Shown one piece after another: positions 7,786 through 15,664 of a stretch of 64,000 bases of DNA. The notes under the pieces are model-generated. The model was not told the origin of the DNA. It searched no databases and saw only the letters and a program-made list of their open reading frames with translations. Numbering within the stretch: position 1 is the stretch's first letter; every line of letters begins with the position of its first letter. This DNA comes from an uncultured Bacteroidales bacterium. GTDB taxonomy: Bacteria; Bacteroidota; Bacteroidia; Bacteroidales; F082. The stretch lies in assembly GCA_946185535.1 (NCBI GenBank), contig CAMHJX010000003.1:1-64000 (forward strand), read 5' to 3'. Made by a program: the position numbers and the translations under genes.

Positions 7786-8622
7786 TTACTTGCCTAATGG
7801 ATACGGAATCGTCCATCCTTCGATTCCTTTAGCGCTGTATTCTCCGTTGATGAACAAGACCCTCCAGGGATGGTAGGCCTTCAATGATTCGGCCATCTCA
7901 GCGGCAAGAAGCAGGTTGTCCTTGGGCTTGATTACTTTCACTTCGCATTCCACCAGATTGCCTTGGGCGTCAACACGAGCCCGTTGGATACCGAAAACAA
8001 TGCGCTCTTCGTTGTCCAGCTCGGGATAACGCTCAATATTCAGGGGAAACATTTCGCGCAATTCTTCATTGTTAGCGAGATTGAACTTGTCGAACGAAAA
8101 ACCGTCCACGACATGATTATGGTATTCTTTTCGCCCTGTTATTTTCCCCTTTTCGATGTTGAGCATCATTTCTTCCTCGTAGTTTCGCTCAAACGCGTCG
8201 TGCCAGTAATAAACCACCTTTCCTGTGGCCACGCGAATCTCTCTCGTAAGCCAACTGGCTATGATGCGGTCTCCGGCCACATAATTTTTGAATACACGTA
8301 GTAATGTGTCGGAGGGGATCGACACGCCTCTCAACTTTTGGGTTTCCGAATCGTAGTTATCGCATTTTACACTATCCAGACAAAGTTGATCCTGCTGAAT
8401 GCTCCAATAGGCGGTGTAGCCATCCCAATTCGAAGAGACAACGGGCCGATCTTCCGGCAACACATCTATCAATTCATGGTAAAGCGCAGCGTCTAAATCA
8501 ATAGGCTTACCTAGTAATTTCCAACGAGCACCGTCTATAAAGATCACATCGCCAGTTTGACCCGTGGCATGGACGACCAGGGCCAAAAACAAGAACGATA
8601 CAAACAAAAAGATCCTTTTCAT
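7786..8622 (-). CDS. Secreted protein with a TonB-C-like terminal domain
   Basis: About 278 residues; the chosen start MKRIFLFVSFLFLALVVHA is a signal peptide, and the ten residues upstream in frame are probably not translated because a -7 box is at 8650. The C-terminal 75 residues (IVFGIQRARVDAQGNLVECE ... ESLKAYHPWRVLFINGE) look like the beta-alpha-beta pattern of a TonB C-terminal domain, as found in many Bacteroidota periplasmic proteins. The N-terminal 190 residues are unfamiliar. It is probably periplasmic. The TonB-C reading is by eye and moderate in strength. Confidence 0.65.
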   Translation of the reverse strand: MKRIFLFVSFLFLALVVHATGQTGDVIFIDGARWKLLGKPIDLDAALYHELIDVLPEDRPVVSSNWDGYTAYWSIQQDQLCLDSVKCDNYDSETQKLRGVSIPSDTLLRVFKNYVAGDRIIASWLTREIRVATGKVVYYWHDAFERNYEEEMMLNIEKGKITGRKEYHNHVVDGFSFDKFNLANNEELREMFPLNIERYPELDNEERIVFGIQRARVDAQGNLVECEVKVIKPKDNLLLAAEMAESLKAYHPWRVLFINGEYSAKGIEGWTIPYPLGK

Positions 8623-8649
8623 AGTGTTAGCAGTTTCTTTTATAACTTG

Positions 8650-8657
8650 CAAAGATA
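8650..8657 (-). promoter_or_regulatory. -7 box for the TonB-C-like gene
   Basis: Minus-strand TATCTTTG located 28 bases before the ATG at 8622. Confidence 0.5.
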
Positions 8658-8662
8658 CTGGT

Positions 8663-9988
8663 TTATTTCGCTCGTGTCAATCTTTTCAGCGACACCAACA
8701 CCAGCGGAATGCTAATCATCAACGTCATTACCTCGGCAATAGGCATGCTGAGCCAGATGCCTTTTTGGCCGATGATGGGGGTGAGCAAAAACATGGGAAT
8801 CAGCACGAAGACGATGCTTCGGCAGAGGGCGATGACCACCGACTCCAAAGGTCGCTCGATGGCGGTGTGGAAACTGCAAGCCACAATGTTGACGAACGAC
8901 ACCAGATAATGCAGCGTGACGTAGGTGGTCGCGACGGTGGTCAGCGTCTGCAACTCTAGGTCGCCGTTGCTGAAGGCACTCGCGATGCCGTGTTTGAAAA
9001 CCAACACGAGCAGATATACTCCAATGCCGATGCCGCCACCGAGAAGCAAGGCATTGGCCAACAGCGATTTGACTCTTCTGTGGTTTTGGGCGCCGACGCT
9101 ATACGACATCAAGGGGTACATGGCTTGCGACAGCCCGAAAATCGACATGTTGACGATGAAGTTGAGGTAACAAACGATGGTGAAGGCCGCCACGCCCTTA
9201 GTGCCAATCTCACGCATCAGCACGAGGTTGAAGATATAGGTGGTGACCGCGGCCGAAACCGAGGTCAGCATCTCTGATGAGCCGTTGAAAAACATCTTCT
9301 TGATTTCCTTGCGTCCGCCCATCATCTTGCCGAATCGGACAAACCGAAACAGCACCAAAGCTGCCGTGGTGTTGGCGATGCAGGTGGCTATCGCGGCTCC
9401 GGCCACACCCCAGCCGAAACGCAGTACGAAGAAATAGTCCAGGATGATGTTCACCACACAGCAGATGACGCCGCTGACAAACACCCAGTTGGGCTTCCCG
9501 TTGAGGCGGGTGAAGGCCTCCGTGAAGTTGGGGATGCAGTAAAAGATGAAGCCGCAACCGATGACGCCAAGGTATTGTCGTACAAAAGGATATACTTCAT
9601 CGTTGCTGCCGAGGAAATAGCACAAAGGCTTGAGGAAGATGCCAACCAGAACGGACAGTAACGCAATGGTGACTAACAAGGTGACAAAGGTTAGCGAAGT
9701 ATAGCCTTTCGCCAGTGATTCGTCGCCCCGTCCTTTGGCGATGCCTGTGATGACGATGCCACCTGAAATAATCATGATGGACACGCTCAGCATCGAGCTG
9801 ATGAGCGGCATGGCGATGTTGACGGCGGCAAGACCCAGCGCACCCACGCCACGGCCTACGAAAAGCCCGTCGATGATGGTCTGCAAGCCCACGATGAGCA
9901 TCCCTATGATGCTCGGCAAGGCATATCTGGCAAATTCTTTGAAACTGACGCTGATAAGTGCTTTGGTTCTGGAAGGAAGGCTGTTCAT
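8663..9988 (-). CDS. MATE-family multidrug efflux transporter
   Basis: A 441-residue protein with about twelve hydrophobic segments. The first block, YALPSIIGMLIVGLQTIIDGL followed by FVGRGVGALGLAAVNIAMP, is the MATE N-terminal signature, and the mirrored half begins near residue 235 (SSEMLTSVSAAVTTYIFNLV). It would exchange drugs or metabolites for Na+ or H+ across the inner membrane. Length is typical and the frame is intact. A -7 box at 10055-10062 suggests it has its own promoter. The substrate cannot be inferred. Confidence 0.9.
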   Translation of the reverse strand: MNSLPSRTKALISVSFKEFARYALPSIIGMLIVGLQTIIDGLFVGRGVGALGLAAVNIAMPLISSMLSVSIMIISGGIVITGIAKGRGDESLAKGYTSLTFVTLLVTIALLSVLVGIFLKPLCYFLGSNDEVYPFVRQYLGVIGCGFIFYCIPNFTEAFTRLNGKPNWVFVSGVICCVVNIILDYFFVLRFGWGVAGAAIATCIANTTAALVLFRFVRFGKMMGGRKEIKKMFFNGSSEMLTSVSAAVTTYIFNLVLMREIGTKGVAAFTIVCYLNFIVNMSIFGLSQAMYPLMSYSVGAQNHRRVKSLLANALLLGGGIGIGVYLLVLVFKHGIASAFSNGDLELQTLTTVATTYVTLHYLVSFVNIVACSFHTAIERPLESVVIALCRSIVFVLIPMFLLTPIIGQKGIWLSMPIAEVMTLMISIPLVLVSLKRLTRAK

Positions 9989-10054
9989 TTCATATCCTGA
10001 AGCTTAAACGAGGGCTGCAAGACTATCTCGGCGACTCCTTCTGATAAGCGGCTG

Positions 10055-10062
10055 CAAAAATA
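10055..10062 (-). promoter_or_regulatory. -7 box for the MATE gene
   Basis: Minus-strand TATTTTTG, 67 bases before the ATG at 9988. Confidence 0.45.
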
Positions 10063-10072
10063 GGGAAAAAAG

Positions 10073-11131
10073 CTATTGAAGCAACTCAGCAAGCATCGCA
10101 TCTATTTCGTTGAGTTCGCCACGTGCAATGACCTCTCCGCTTTGACAGTCAATCAGCAGCGTGGTCGGATAGCCTCGAAGGGCGTAATCTTGCCTGACTT
10201 TGCTGTTCTCTTTTCTTCCTCCGCTACCTTCGCATACGTTGACCCACGCAAATTGGTTTTTGGCGAGGAAAGTCTCCCAATTCTTGCGATTGGCATCCAC
10301 TGAGAGACCGTAGATTTCCAGTCCTTTCTCGTGGTATTGGGTGTAAATCGCTTTCAATTGAGGCATGGCTTCCAAGCATCCGGTACACCAAGTAGCCCAA
10401 AAATCGACAAGGACATAGCGGTTGTTGGGGTCGTTCACCACCGAACTCAGACTGACCGGTTTGCCATTCACGTCGGGATATTCCATGTCGATGAATAGAG
10501 GAACGATATCACTTCCTTCCGTCCGGGGTTCAGTTTTGATGCGTTGCGTCAATTCTTTCCTCAATTCGTCGATATAAGGCAATGCCGCCAATTCGGGCGA
10601 CAAACGATCCAGAACATCCAATGCTTGGACGGATGACTTGCACCAATATTCGACCTTTGCCAATGCCAATGCCCCTGTTTGCTCGGCATTAAGCACGGAG
10701 TCCTTTATGGCTTGGGCGGCTTCTTGATTCCCACTACGGCTAAGCGTATAATATTTGTAATCAATTTCGTTGGAAGGGGTTCCTTTGGCACCAGTTTCGA
10801 GGTCCTCCTCATCGTTGGCATCCACTTCGACGAGAATCGTCCCTGGCTCCAAAATGAAGTCCTTCAATTGCATGCCTTCTTGTACGTAAAGATACCCATG
10901 GGTGGGCGACGAAACATCAGGGTGAATCTCAAAGGCACCTTTTTTAACAGATCCTGTGCCTACAACCTCCCAATGGTTGAACTTATCCAGCAATTCGAGT
11001 TTTGTTCCGTCATCGAGGCCCTTCACGGTCCCCTTGACGGTGCAATAATCTGATTGTTTTTGATTGGAATGGCATGCGCTGAAGCCAATTATTAGCGATA
11101 ATGCAATAGAAAAGAGTAGTCTTGTTTTCAT
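10073..11131 (-). CDS. TlpA/ResA-like thioredoxin lipoprotein with DUF4369-type N-terminus
   Basis: A 352-residue lipoprotein: signal peptide MKTRLLFSIALSLIIGF and lipobox FSAC. Residues about 30-120 resemble the DUF4369 beta domain (CTVKGTVKGLDDGTKLELLD). After a helical linker, residues about 210-350 form a TlpA-type thioredoxin domain with VLVDFWATWCTGCLEAMPQL, so the WCxxC active site is present. It probably reduces or isomerises disulfides in the envelope. The start at 11131 is preferred; six residues upstream are in frame. A -7 box is at 11193-11200. It ends 18 bases from the upstream-most MATE promoter region. Confidence 0.88.
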   Translation of the reverse strand: MKTRLLFSIALSLIIGFSACHSNQKQSDYCTVKGTVKGLDDGTKLELLDKFNHWEVVGTGSVKKGAFEIHPDVSSPTHGYLYVQEGMQLKDFILEPGTILVEVDANDEEDLETGAKGTPSNEIDYKYYTLSRSGNQEAAQAIKDSVLNAEQTGALALAKVEYWCKSSVQALDVLDRLSPELAALPYIDELRKELTQRIKTEPRTEGSDIVPLFIDMEYPDVNGKPVSLSSVVNDPNNRYVLVDFWATWCTGCLEAMPQLKAIYTQYHEKGLEIYGLSVDANRKNWETFLAKNQFAWVNVCEGSGGRKENSKVRQDYALRGYPTTLLIDCQSGEVIARGELNEIDAMLAELLQ

Positions 11132-11192
11132 ATTAGTTTTATTCATCAAGTAGATTTTTCAGTAAGACGAAGAAAAGCGGATTTTGTTACAG

Positions 11193-11200
11193 CAAAAGTA
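11193..11200 (-). promoter_or_regulatory. -7 box for the TlpA-like gene
   Basis: Minus-strand TACTTTTG, 62 bases before the ATG at 11131. Confidence 0.45.
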
Positions 11201-11278
11201 AAAAAATCGGGCTGAGGGTTTTATAGGTTTAATATGATGGAGGAAAAAATGGAAAAACATCATTTAATCAAAAAAATA

Positions 11279-11286
11279 TATCTTTG
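11279..11286 (+). promoter_or_regulatory. -7 box for the small Cys protein and TonB receptor
   Basis: TATCTTTG lies 22 bases before the ATG at 11308, fixing the start of that small gene and probably driving the receptor gene behind it. Confidence 0.55.
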
Positions 11287-11307
11287 CCCCGTCGAAAGTT
11301 TGAAAAA

Positions 11308-11622
11308 ATGAAGCGATACAAATCCAAGATAGCGTTATTCCTATTGGCAATCTATCTGCCGATGTGGTTGCTGTCGTCGTTTCATGTCCATGCTTATCCA
11401 TTGGATAATGCCGAAGCCACTGCGGAACAGCATTCTTCAATAATGGATGAAGACGGGTGCCTACTTTGTCAATTCCAGCAGCTTGCATACGAGGAATCTC
11501 CACAAGTGGTGGTGTCGGTCATCCTGCCGGAAACTAAGGTGGAATCCAATCCGATGGTTCTAGATGTCGTTTCGGCTTTCGGACAAACCTTGTCATCGCG
11601 CGCCCCTCCTGTCTTGTTGTAA
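11308..11622 (+). CDS. Small secreted His/Cys protein preceding a TonB receptor
   Basis: A 104-residue protein with signal sequence KSKIALFLLAIYLPMWLL. Just after it come HVHAYP and, further on, EQHSSIMDEDGCLLCQFQQ, so a His pair and a CxxC pair face each other as possible metal ligands. The very end, SSRAPPVLL, is a conserved-looking tail that I associate with small proteins placed before iron or metal TonB receptors in Bacteroidota. It is about 120 bases ahead of the TonB receptor gene and shares its promoter. A role in metal handling, similar in layout to DUF2946 proteins, is inference. Confidence 0.6.
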   Translation: MKRYKSKIALFLLAIYLPMWLLSSFHVHAYPLDNAEATAEQHSSIMDEDGCLLCQFQQLAYEESPQVVVSVILPETKVESNPMVLDVVSAFGQTLSSRAPPVLL

Positions 11623-11625
11623 ATC

Positions 11626-11697
11626 GACACGAGACAATAGACTTCAAGACGCGAGACAACATAATGTCCCGTGTCCCGCGTCTCATAGTCTCGCGTC
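11626..11697. promoter_or_regulatory. Complex dyad region before the TonB receptor gene
   Basis: A 10-base perfect inverted repeat, GACGCGAGAC (11648-11657) and GTCTCGCGTC (11688-11697), encloses more copies of the same half-site: GACACGAGAC at 11626 and GTCCCGTGTC and GTCCCGCGTC around 11667-11682. It could be an mRNA hairpin between the two genes or a multi-site operator. Confidence 0.5.
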
Positions 11698-11745
11698 AAA
11701 ACAGCTAAATCAACTCATTTATTCACTTTTTACAACAAGACTAAA

Positions 11746-13839
11746 ATGAAAAAAACATTATTTATAGCCTTGTCATTGGCGTATGTATTGCCGATGACGG
11801 CTCAGAGTTTGCCTGACTCTACCGATATGTTTTTCAGGCATTTGGAATTAAAGGAAGTGACGGTGACGGGTGCCGTGGGCGACATGAGAATGAAAGAGAC
11901 GCCCATGCCGATTATGATGCTTCAAGCCAAGGAACTGCATCAGCTGTCGTCCTCGAATCTGATTGACGCCATCGCCAAGCAGCCGGGCGTGTCGCAAATC
12001 ACCACGGGTAGCGGCATCTCGAAACCCGTCATCCGTGGACTGGGCTACAACCGCATTGTGGTTGTCAACGACGGTATCCGACAAGAAGGACAGCAGTGGG
12101 GCGACGAACATGGCATTGAAATCGATGCCAACGAGGTAGGCGCGGTGGAAATCCTGAAAGGCCCCGCCAGCCTCATGTATGGCTCCGATGCCATGGGTGG
12201 CGTGTTGGTGTTCAAAAGTATGCCTACAATGCCCGAGGGTAGCATAAAAGGCAAGGTAAATGCTGAATATCAAACCAATAACGGCTTGATAGGCGCATCT
12301 TTCAATCTTGCTGGCAACCAGAAAGGCTTTACTTGGGATGCCCGATTCAGCGAAAAACACGCCCATGCCTACAAGAACCGTTTTGACGGCTATGTGCCTA
12401 ACTCCCAATTCGGTGAGCGTGCCTTCTCGCTCAAAGCGGGACTGATGCGCAACTGGGGCTTCACCAACCTGAAATTCGGGTATTACAACCTCACCCCGAG
12501 CATCGTTGAAGGCGAGCGCGACACGGTGACGGGCGAATTGCTCTCAGAAGATGGAAACTTGCTGTCGTATCGCCACGGTCTACCTTATCAGCGGGTGTAT
12601 CACTACAAAGCGGTTTCCGAAAGTTTTGTCAACCTGTCTTCTGGACACTTGAAGGTGATTGTGGGCTATCAGCAGAACCGTCGCAAGGAGTTTGAGGAGT
12701 CGGCGGACGAATGTGGCCTTTATCTGCAACTGCACACGCTGAACTATGATGTCCGCTATGTCTCGGAAGAGAGAGCGGGCTGGAAGTTTTCGACGGGATT
12801 GAATGGCATGGGGCAGAAGTCCATCAATCTTGGCGAGGAATACCTTATCCCAGATTATGCCTTGTTCGATGCAGGCGTGTATGCAACGGCATCCAAAGTA
12901 TTGGGTCGTTGGAATCTCAGCGGCGGACTCCGCTTCGACTACCGTTATTTGGCCGCAAAGGGTCTGATCGAGGACAACGAGGTGCGTTTTGAGGACTTCA
13001 CGCGACATTTTCAAGGCGTTACGGGTAGCTTGGGGGCGACGTGCGAAGTCACGGAAAGGCTGGATCTGAAATTCAATCTTGCCCGAGGCTACCGTGCCCC
13101 CAACATCAGCGAGTTGGCCTCCAATGGCGAACACGAAGGCTCATTGAGGTATGAAATTGGAAACCATAACTTTAAGCCTGAATACAGCTTACAGGCCGAC
13201 TTGGGCCTCAATTATGCCACGCGCTATTTTGAGTTGAATGCCGCTGTGTTTGCCAACCACATCACCAACTACATCTATCTGCATCGTATCGACAGCATCA
13301 TTGAGCCCGACCTGATGACTTTCGCCTATGCGCAGGGTGAGGCAATGCTGATGGGTCTTGAAGCGGGTGTGGATATCCATCCGTTCCATGCTCTTCATAT
13401 TGGTGCAGCGTTTTCATACGTCAACGCTCAGTTGTTGCACCAGCCTGAAGAGATGCGTTGTCTCCCGATGACGCCCGCACCACGCCTTTCGGCTGACGTG
13501 AAATACGAACTCACACACGATGGCAAGGTGTTCAACAACGCCTATCTTGCTGCCCGTTTGGATTGGTGTCTGAGGCAAGACCATTATTATGCAGCCTACG
13601 ATACCGAGACAGCCACGCCATCCTACCTTTTGTTAGGACTATCGGCCGGAACTGAAATCTTGATTAAAGGCAAGAAAGTCGCCGAACTGACCTTGATTGT
13701 CGACAACCTCACGGATGTGTGCTACCAAGACCATTTGAGCCGCTTGAAATATGCAGATTGGAATGTCGTGACTGGACGGCAAGGCGTGTTCAACATGGGA
13801 CGCAATGTCGTTTTCAAGTTGACGGTGCCCATTGGGTGA
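11746..13839 (+). CDS. TonB-dependent outer-membrane receptor, likely metal or metal-chelate uptake
   Basis: A 697-residue receptor. The signal peptide is MKKTLFIALSLAYVLPMTAQ. The plug domain spans roughly residues 40-155: VTGAVGDMRMKETPMPIMML, then LIDAIAKQPGVSQITTGSGI, then VIRGLGYNRIVVVNDGIRQE, ending in VEILKGPASLMYGSDAMGGV. The barrel follows and ends with an aromatic beta-strand (NMGRNVVFKLTVPIG). The segment GQQWGDEHGIEIDAN in the plug resembles ZnuD-like or copper/heme receptors more than polysaccharide SusC proteins, and there is no SusD partner. The preceding small His/Cys protein strengthens a metal role. Substrate is inferred only. Confidence 0.9.
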   Translation: MKKTLFIALSLAYVLPMTAQSLPDSTDMFFRHLELKEVTVTGAVGDMRMKETPMPIMMLQAKELHQLSSSNLIDAIAKQPGVSQITTGSGISKPVIRGLGYNRIVVVNDGIRQEGQQWGDEHGIEIDANEVGAVEILKGPASLMYGSDAMGGVLVFKSMPTMPEGSIKGKVNAEYQTNNGLIGASFNLAGNQKGFTWDARFSEKHAHAYKNRFDGYVPNSQFGERAFSLKAGLMRNWGFTNLKFGYYNLTPSIVEGERDTVTGELLSEDGNLLSYRHGLPYQRVYHYKAVSESFVNLSSGHLKVIVGYQQNRRKEFEESADECGLYLQLHTLNYDVRYVSEERAGWKFSTGLNGMGQKSINLGEEYLIPDYALFDAGVYATASKVLGRWNLSGGLRFDYRYLAAKGLIEDNEVRFEDFTRHFQGVTGSLGATCEVTERLDLKFNLARGYRAPNISELASNGEHEGSLRYEIGNHNFKPEYSLQADLGLNYATRYFELNAAVFANHITNYIYLHRIDSIIEPDLMTFAYAQGEAMLMGLEAGVDIHPFHALHIGAAFSYVNAQLLHQPEEMRCLPMTPAPRLSADVKYELTHDGKVFNNAYLAARLDWCLRQDHYYAAYDTETATPSYLLLGLSAGTEILIKGKKVAELTLIVDNLTDVCYQDHLSRLKYADWNVVTGRQGVFNMGRNVVFKLTVPIG

Positions 13840-13972
13840 TTTCAGGCACGAAATGCGGTCCTTTTCACCTTTTTTCGATGATGATTAATGGTCGAAAAAA
13901 TCACTATTTCTTGGGATTGTAGCGATAGGGCAAGCGTCGGATTTTTGCAGCTGAATCAAAGACAACAAAACC

Positions 13973-14599
13973 ATGGGATTACTTAGCAAGATTTTCAGCA
14001 ATACGCGCAAGCCTGAAGGCTTCTTCGGCAAGATGATGGTGAACGGGATGAACGGCGGCGGTCACGCCCAGATGGCCAACTGGGCCTTGTCGTCGGTGCA
14101 AATCAAAGAAGACGACCAGATCTTGGATATCGGCTGTGGTGGTGGCGCCAACATCGCTCGGTTGCTACAACGCGCCCCGAAAGGCGTGGTGCAAGGCATC
14201 GACTATTCGACTGTGTCGGTGGCAAAGTCTTCCAAAGTGAACGCCAAAGCCATCGCGGAAGGGCGTTGCAAGGTGCAGGAGGCCAGTGTGGTCAAACTGC
14301 CTTTCGGAGAGAGCGTTTTCGATCTCGTCACCGCCTTCGAGACCATCTATTTCTGGCCCGACATCGAGCATTGCTTTAATGAGGTGAAAAGGGTGCTCAA
14401 ACCCGGTGGACAATTTGTCATCGTCAACGAGTCGGACGGCTCGGGCCCGATGGATGCCAAATGGGAAAGCCTTATCGAAGGAATGCACACCTACAAACCG
14501 GAGGAAATCAGGCTACATCTATCAAATGCAGGCTTCAAGGGCATCGACATCCGGAAAGACGAAGCCAAACACTGGCTGATGGTGACGGCGGAGAAATAA
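13973..14599 (+). CDS. Class I SAM-dependent methyltransferase
   Basis: A 208-residue cytoplasmic methyltransferase. The SAM-binding motif I is ILDIGCGGGANIARLL near residue 50, followed by GIDYSTVSVAKSSK (motif II) and FDLVTAFETIYFWPDIEHC with VLKPGGQFVIVNESDG (motifs post I to III). It lies between the TonB receptor and a convergent ZIP transporter; no evidence ties it to metal uptake. The substrate is unknown, small-molecule or quinone-like methylation being possible. Confidence 0.88.
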   Translation: MGLLSKIFSNTRKPEGFFGKMMVNGMNGGGHAQMANWALSSVQIKEDDQILDIGCGGGANIARLLQRAPKGVVQGIDYSTVSVAKSSKVNAKAIAEGRCKVQEASVVKLPFGESVFDLVTAFETIYFWPDIEHCFNEVKRVLKPGGQFVIVNESDGSGPMDAKWESLIEGMHTYKPEEIRLHLSNAGFKGIDIRKDEAKHWLMVTAEK

Positions 14600-14612
14600 G
14601 CACAAAAGGCGA

Positions 14613-15389
14613 TTACCCCATCACCACATCCAAAACCATCATCAGCACAAAACCAATGGCAAAACCAATGGTGCTGAGGTTGGAATGCTCGCCCGATGAA
14701 GCCTCGGGAATCAGTTCCTCGACGACCACGTAGCACATGGCACCAGCGGCGAAGGCGAGCATGTAGGGTAGGATAGGGGTGAGCCATGCGGCCAGCAACA
14801 CTACAGCTAGACCGCCCAGCGGTTCAACCACTCCACTTAGGCTTCCTATAAGGAAAGACTTTGCCTTGCTATTGCCCTCGGCACACATGGGCATGGAGAT
14901 GATGGCTCCTTCGGGGATGTTTTGGATGGCGATGCCAAGCGAAACAGCCACGGCACTGGCCAAACTAACACTTTCGGCACCTTGCGACGCAGCGGCAAAC
15001 ACCACGCCCACCGCCATGCCCTCGGGCAGGTTGTGGATGGTGACGGCCAAAGCCAACATCGCTGTGCGGGAAAGCTTGGAACGCGGCCCCTCGGGCTTAT
15101 CAGTGCCTAGGTGCAGGTGAGGCGTGAGTTCGTCCAAAAGCAGCAAGAAACCGACACCCGCAAGGAAACCTATTGCAGCAGGCAATACAGCCCAATGGCC
15201 GCTTCCCGACCGCATCTCAATAGCAGGGATGAGCAACGACCACACCGAAGCGGCAATCATCACACCCGATGCAAAGCCCAACAGCGACTTCTGCAACCTC
15301 GGCGACATGTCTTTCTTCATGAAAAAGACGAAGGCCGCACCGAGCATGGTGCCCAACAAAGGAATCAATAAACCGATAGCCGTGCCCAT
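14613..15389 (-). CDS. ZIP-family divalent metal transporter
   Basis: A 258-residue inner-membrane protein with eight hydrophobic segments. The ZIP signature lies in the fourth and fifth: TIHNLPEGMAVGVVFAA and GIAIQNIPEGAIISMPM, giving the paired HNxPEG and QNxPEG metal-binding sites. It should import zinc or another divalent cation. The gene is convergent with the methyltransferase and only 13 bases away. A -7 box at 15416-15423 lies 27 bases before its ATG. Confidence 0.92.
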   Translation of the reverse strand: MGTAIGLLIPLLGTMLGAAFVFFMKKDMSPRLQKSLLGFASGVMIAASVWSLLIPAIEMRSGSGHWAVLPAAIGFLAGVGFLLLLDELTPHLHLGTDKPEGPRSKLSRTAMLALAVTIHNLPEGMAVGVVFAAASQGAESVSLASAVAVSLGIAIQNIPEGAIISMPMCAEGNSKAKSFLIGSLSGVVEPLGGLAVVLLAAWLTPILPYMLAFAAGAMCYVVVEELIPEASSGEHSNLSTIGFAIGFVLMMVLDVVMG

Positions 15390-15415
15390 AATAGTAGTAA
15401 TAACAGTTTAGACTG

Positions 15416-15423
15416 CAAAAGTA
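15416..15423 (-). promoter_or_regulatory. -7 box for the ZIP gene
   Basis: Minus-strand TACTTTTG, 27 bases before the ATG at 15389 and just downstream of the hairpin at 15455-15485. Confidence 0.5.
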
Positions 15424-15454
15424 GGCTTTTTTCGGTAATCTGAAAAAACAAAAT

Positions 15455-15485
15455 CGCCGCAAAAGCCAAGAAAACCCTTGCGGCG
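15455..15485. terminator. GC-rich hairpin, family CCGCCGCAA/TTGCGGCGG
   Basis: CGCCGCAA pairs with TTGCGGCG. The same stem is found at 23712-23764 and 51621-51656. Here and at 51.6 kb it is followed on the upstream side by the 3' end of a ferredoxin gene. Confidence 0.6.
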
Positions 15486-15491
15486 GTTGGA

Positions 15492-15530
15492 ATGTTAGAA
15501 CTTGCTTCTTCAATGGCACCCACTGGGCAC
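15492..15530 (-). pseudogene. Ferredoxin 3'-end remnant
   Basis: Read on the minus strand this encodes CPVGAIEEA, the C-terminal cluster-binding end of a 4Fe-4S ferredoxin, then a garbled tail. Nothing upstream of CPVGAI remains. It is nearly the same DNA as 51663-51716. Confidence 0.6.
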
Positions 15531-15664
15531 ATCAGACACTATTTTCCGTATTTGCTGCCTCGCCACTTCATCGAGCATCACGACATTGGCTTCTATGCCT
15601 CCGAGTTATGCATCACCACCACCTATCTCTCACGCATCGTCCGTCAAGTGTCGGGCGAAAAAAG
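15529..15664 (+). pseudogene. AraC-family regulator fragment (first HTH half)
   Basis: The frame reads HFIEHHDIGFYASELCITTT followed by YLSRIVRQVSGEK, which is the start of an AraC DNA-binding domain including its first helix-turn-helix. It lacks the N-terminal sensor domain and the second HTH, and on the right it runs into the 3' end of the Fic gene on the opposite strand. It cannot make a working regulator. Confidence 0.65.
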
